A stretch of DNA of 64,000 nucleotides from MFD01213-c1 sp963704405 (GTDB taxonomy: Bacteria > Planctomycetota > Phycisphaerae > Tepidisphaerales > Tepidisphaeraceae): assembly GCA_963704405.1 (NCBI GenBank), contig OY969903.1, forward strand, positions 3,224,001-3,288,000. The letters run 5' to 3'. Below, piece after piece: positions 63,401 to 64,000 of this stretch (positions are counted from its first letter, which is position 1; each line of letters opens with the position of its first letter). The position numbers and the translations under genes were made by a program. The notes beneath the pieces were generated by a model that searched no databases, was not told where the DNA came from, and worked only from the letters and a program-made list of their open reading frames with translations.

Positions 63401-64000
63401 GGTATTGGTATAGAACACATCCGCAGTCGAATCGCCATGCGTGACGGTGGTCTTCATCATCCATGTATTGGCGTCAGCCGCGGTATTATCACCGCTCAGG
63501 GTAAAGCTGCTGGACGAATAGCTGAATTGGTCAACCCCCTTCCAGAACTTTTCATATGTCACCCGCCGGCTCGAATCATATTGAAAATAATGCTCGGCAT
63601 ACGTGGCGAGCGTGGTATCCGAAGCCGTCGCCGGATCAATGCTGGCGGCGGCCATCCGTGCATAGCTTTCATTTGAAATGACGTACTTGATGCAATTCGC
63701 CGGTCCATTAGTCCCGTTGTAATACGTATAGAAATTCTTGGCTACGTCAGTCCAACCCCCGCTGCCATCGGGAATCTGCACAGTAGCAAGTTTCAGGTCC
63801 TGCCCATTCCCATTTGTGTCGCTGTTGCTCCAGTATGTATAAGCGGCTTGCCGAATCGGCTGCCATGATCCGCTTCCATCCTTGCGGCGAAGCAGTACGG
63901 ATTGGAGCAGCCCTGAGCTGTCTCCCGAAGTGTAATAAGTGAAAACCAGTGAAAGCGTCGTGCTGCCGATCACGCTCTGCTTTTCCGAAGGCGTGCCATT
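57450..64000 (-). CDS. Giant RHS protein with jelly-roll-like insert and peptidase-like tip, 5' end outside window
   Basis: Runs from beyond 64000 to 57450, about 2,180 residues in view, with three probable sequence errors near 61067, 59100 and 58915. The first 1,200 residues are YD repeats (for example YDNLGRVYQN). The array is interrupted by a beta-rich insert of about 350 residues (from FTTSTTSNWKLPAGSGAAFSINTTSHVLSI to about GGRMGFLAPTEG) resembling two lectin-like jelly rolls. YD repeats resume (DANGNQTYDGLQAYTYDAWNRLKTVAHAYG) and end in the RHS core (RYINPATGRFLSRDRIGYFDSMNLYEYVQSNPFLNVDPLGL). After DPLGL a 190-residue tip has DISITGHGSGG and ISLQGCNSDSL, as in clan CD cysteine peptidases. 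RHS shells carry toxins to neighbouring cells. Confidence 0.88.

Noticed and set aside
1..64000. CRISPR array
   Set aside because: No regularly spaced set of identical repeats was seen. The repeated words found are inverted, dispersed or part of RHS duplications.

Overview
This GC-rich window reads like a Planctomycetota chromosome, most likely of the Phycisphaerae. This is an inference from gene content: a nusA-infB-DUF503-rbfA block, rpmA-obgE next to a DUF1802 gene, a long acyl carrier protein in a fatty-acid-synthase-like cluster, a very large RHS protein and weak Shine-Dalgarno sites. I could not confirm it by rRNA or by searching.

Layout. (1) 1-2583: the right edge of an integrated element carrying small hypothetical genes and a repeated leader. 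It ends in the 3' part of tRNA-Tyr, used as an attachment site. (2) 2593-5802: ferrous iron uptake (feoA, feoB and a small Cys-rich membrane protein). (3) 5860-13597: a GT87-type membrane glycosyltransferase, a secreted sialate-O-acetylesterase-type esterase with a GH3 glycosidase, an SMP-30 lactonase-like protein and a BaiN/HI0933 flavoprotein. (4) 13659-24481, minus strand: nusA, infB, DUF503, rbfA, a HhH-GPD-like protein, hisG, a large TPR lipoprotein and yebC. (5) 24619-31877: an ABC ATPase followed by a 36-codon ORF, a sugar isomerase-like protein, a solitary nuoB, a RelE-type toxin-antitoxin pair, queA, xerD and small unknowns. (6) 32114-44245: a surface-glycan cluster (sulfotransferase, methyltransferases, an HldE-like protein in reversed domain order, five glycosyltransferases, a DegT-type aminotransferase). 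(7) 45002-49296: a type II fatty acid/polyketide-like cluster (dehydratase, ACP, degenerate dehydratase, ketosynthase lacking all three catalytic residues, intact ketosynthase). (8) 49410-51471: DUF1802, obgE, rpmA. (9) 52007-64000: a polymorphic-toxin locus with one giant RHS protein, its toxin tip and putative immunity gene, then displaced orphan tips and immunity genes.

Three signals stand out. The cluster at 45-49 kb pairs an apparently active with an apparently inactive copy of both its ketosynthase and its dehydratase, as in aryl-polyene-type systems. The RHS locus is a stepwise toxin-immunity array with junction repeats and one tip that looks like a clan CD cysteine peptidase. A family of intergenic inverted repeats built on GTCAGTTGTCCGTTG recurs in six gaps between 14 and 51 kb.

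Caution: several genes that should be essential or intact (infB, nusA, yebC, the ketosynthase, xerD, the main RHS gene) are split by indels of one or two bases. Nearly all of these lie at GCGC sites or G/C runs. I read them as sequence errors and annotate each gene as one unit.
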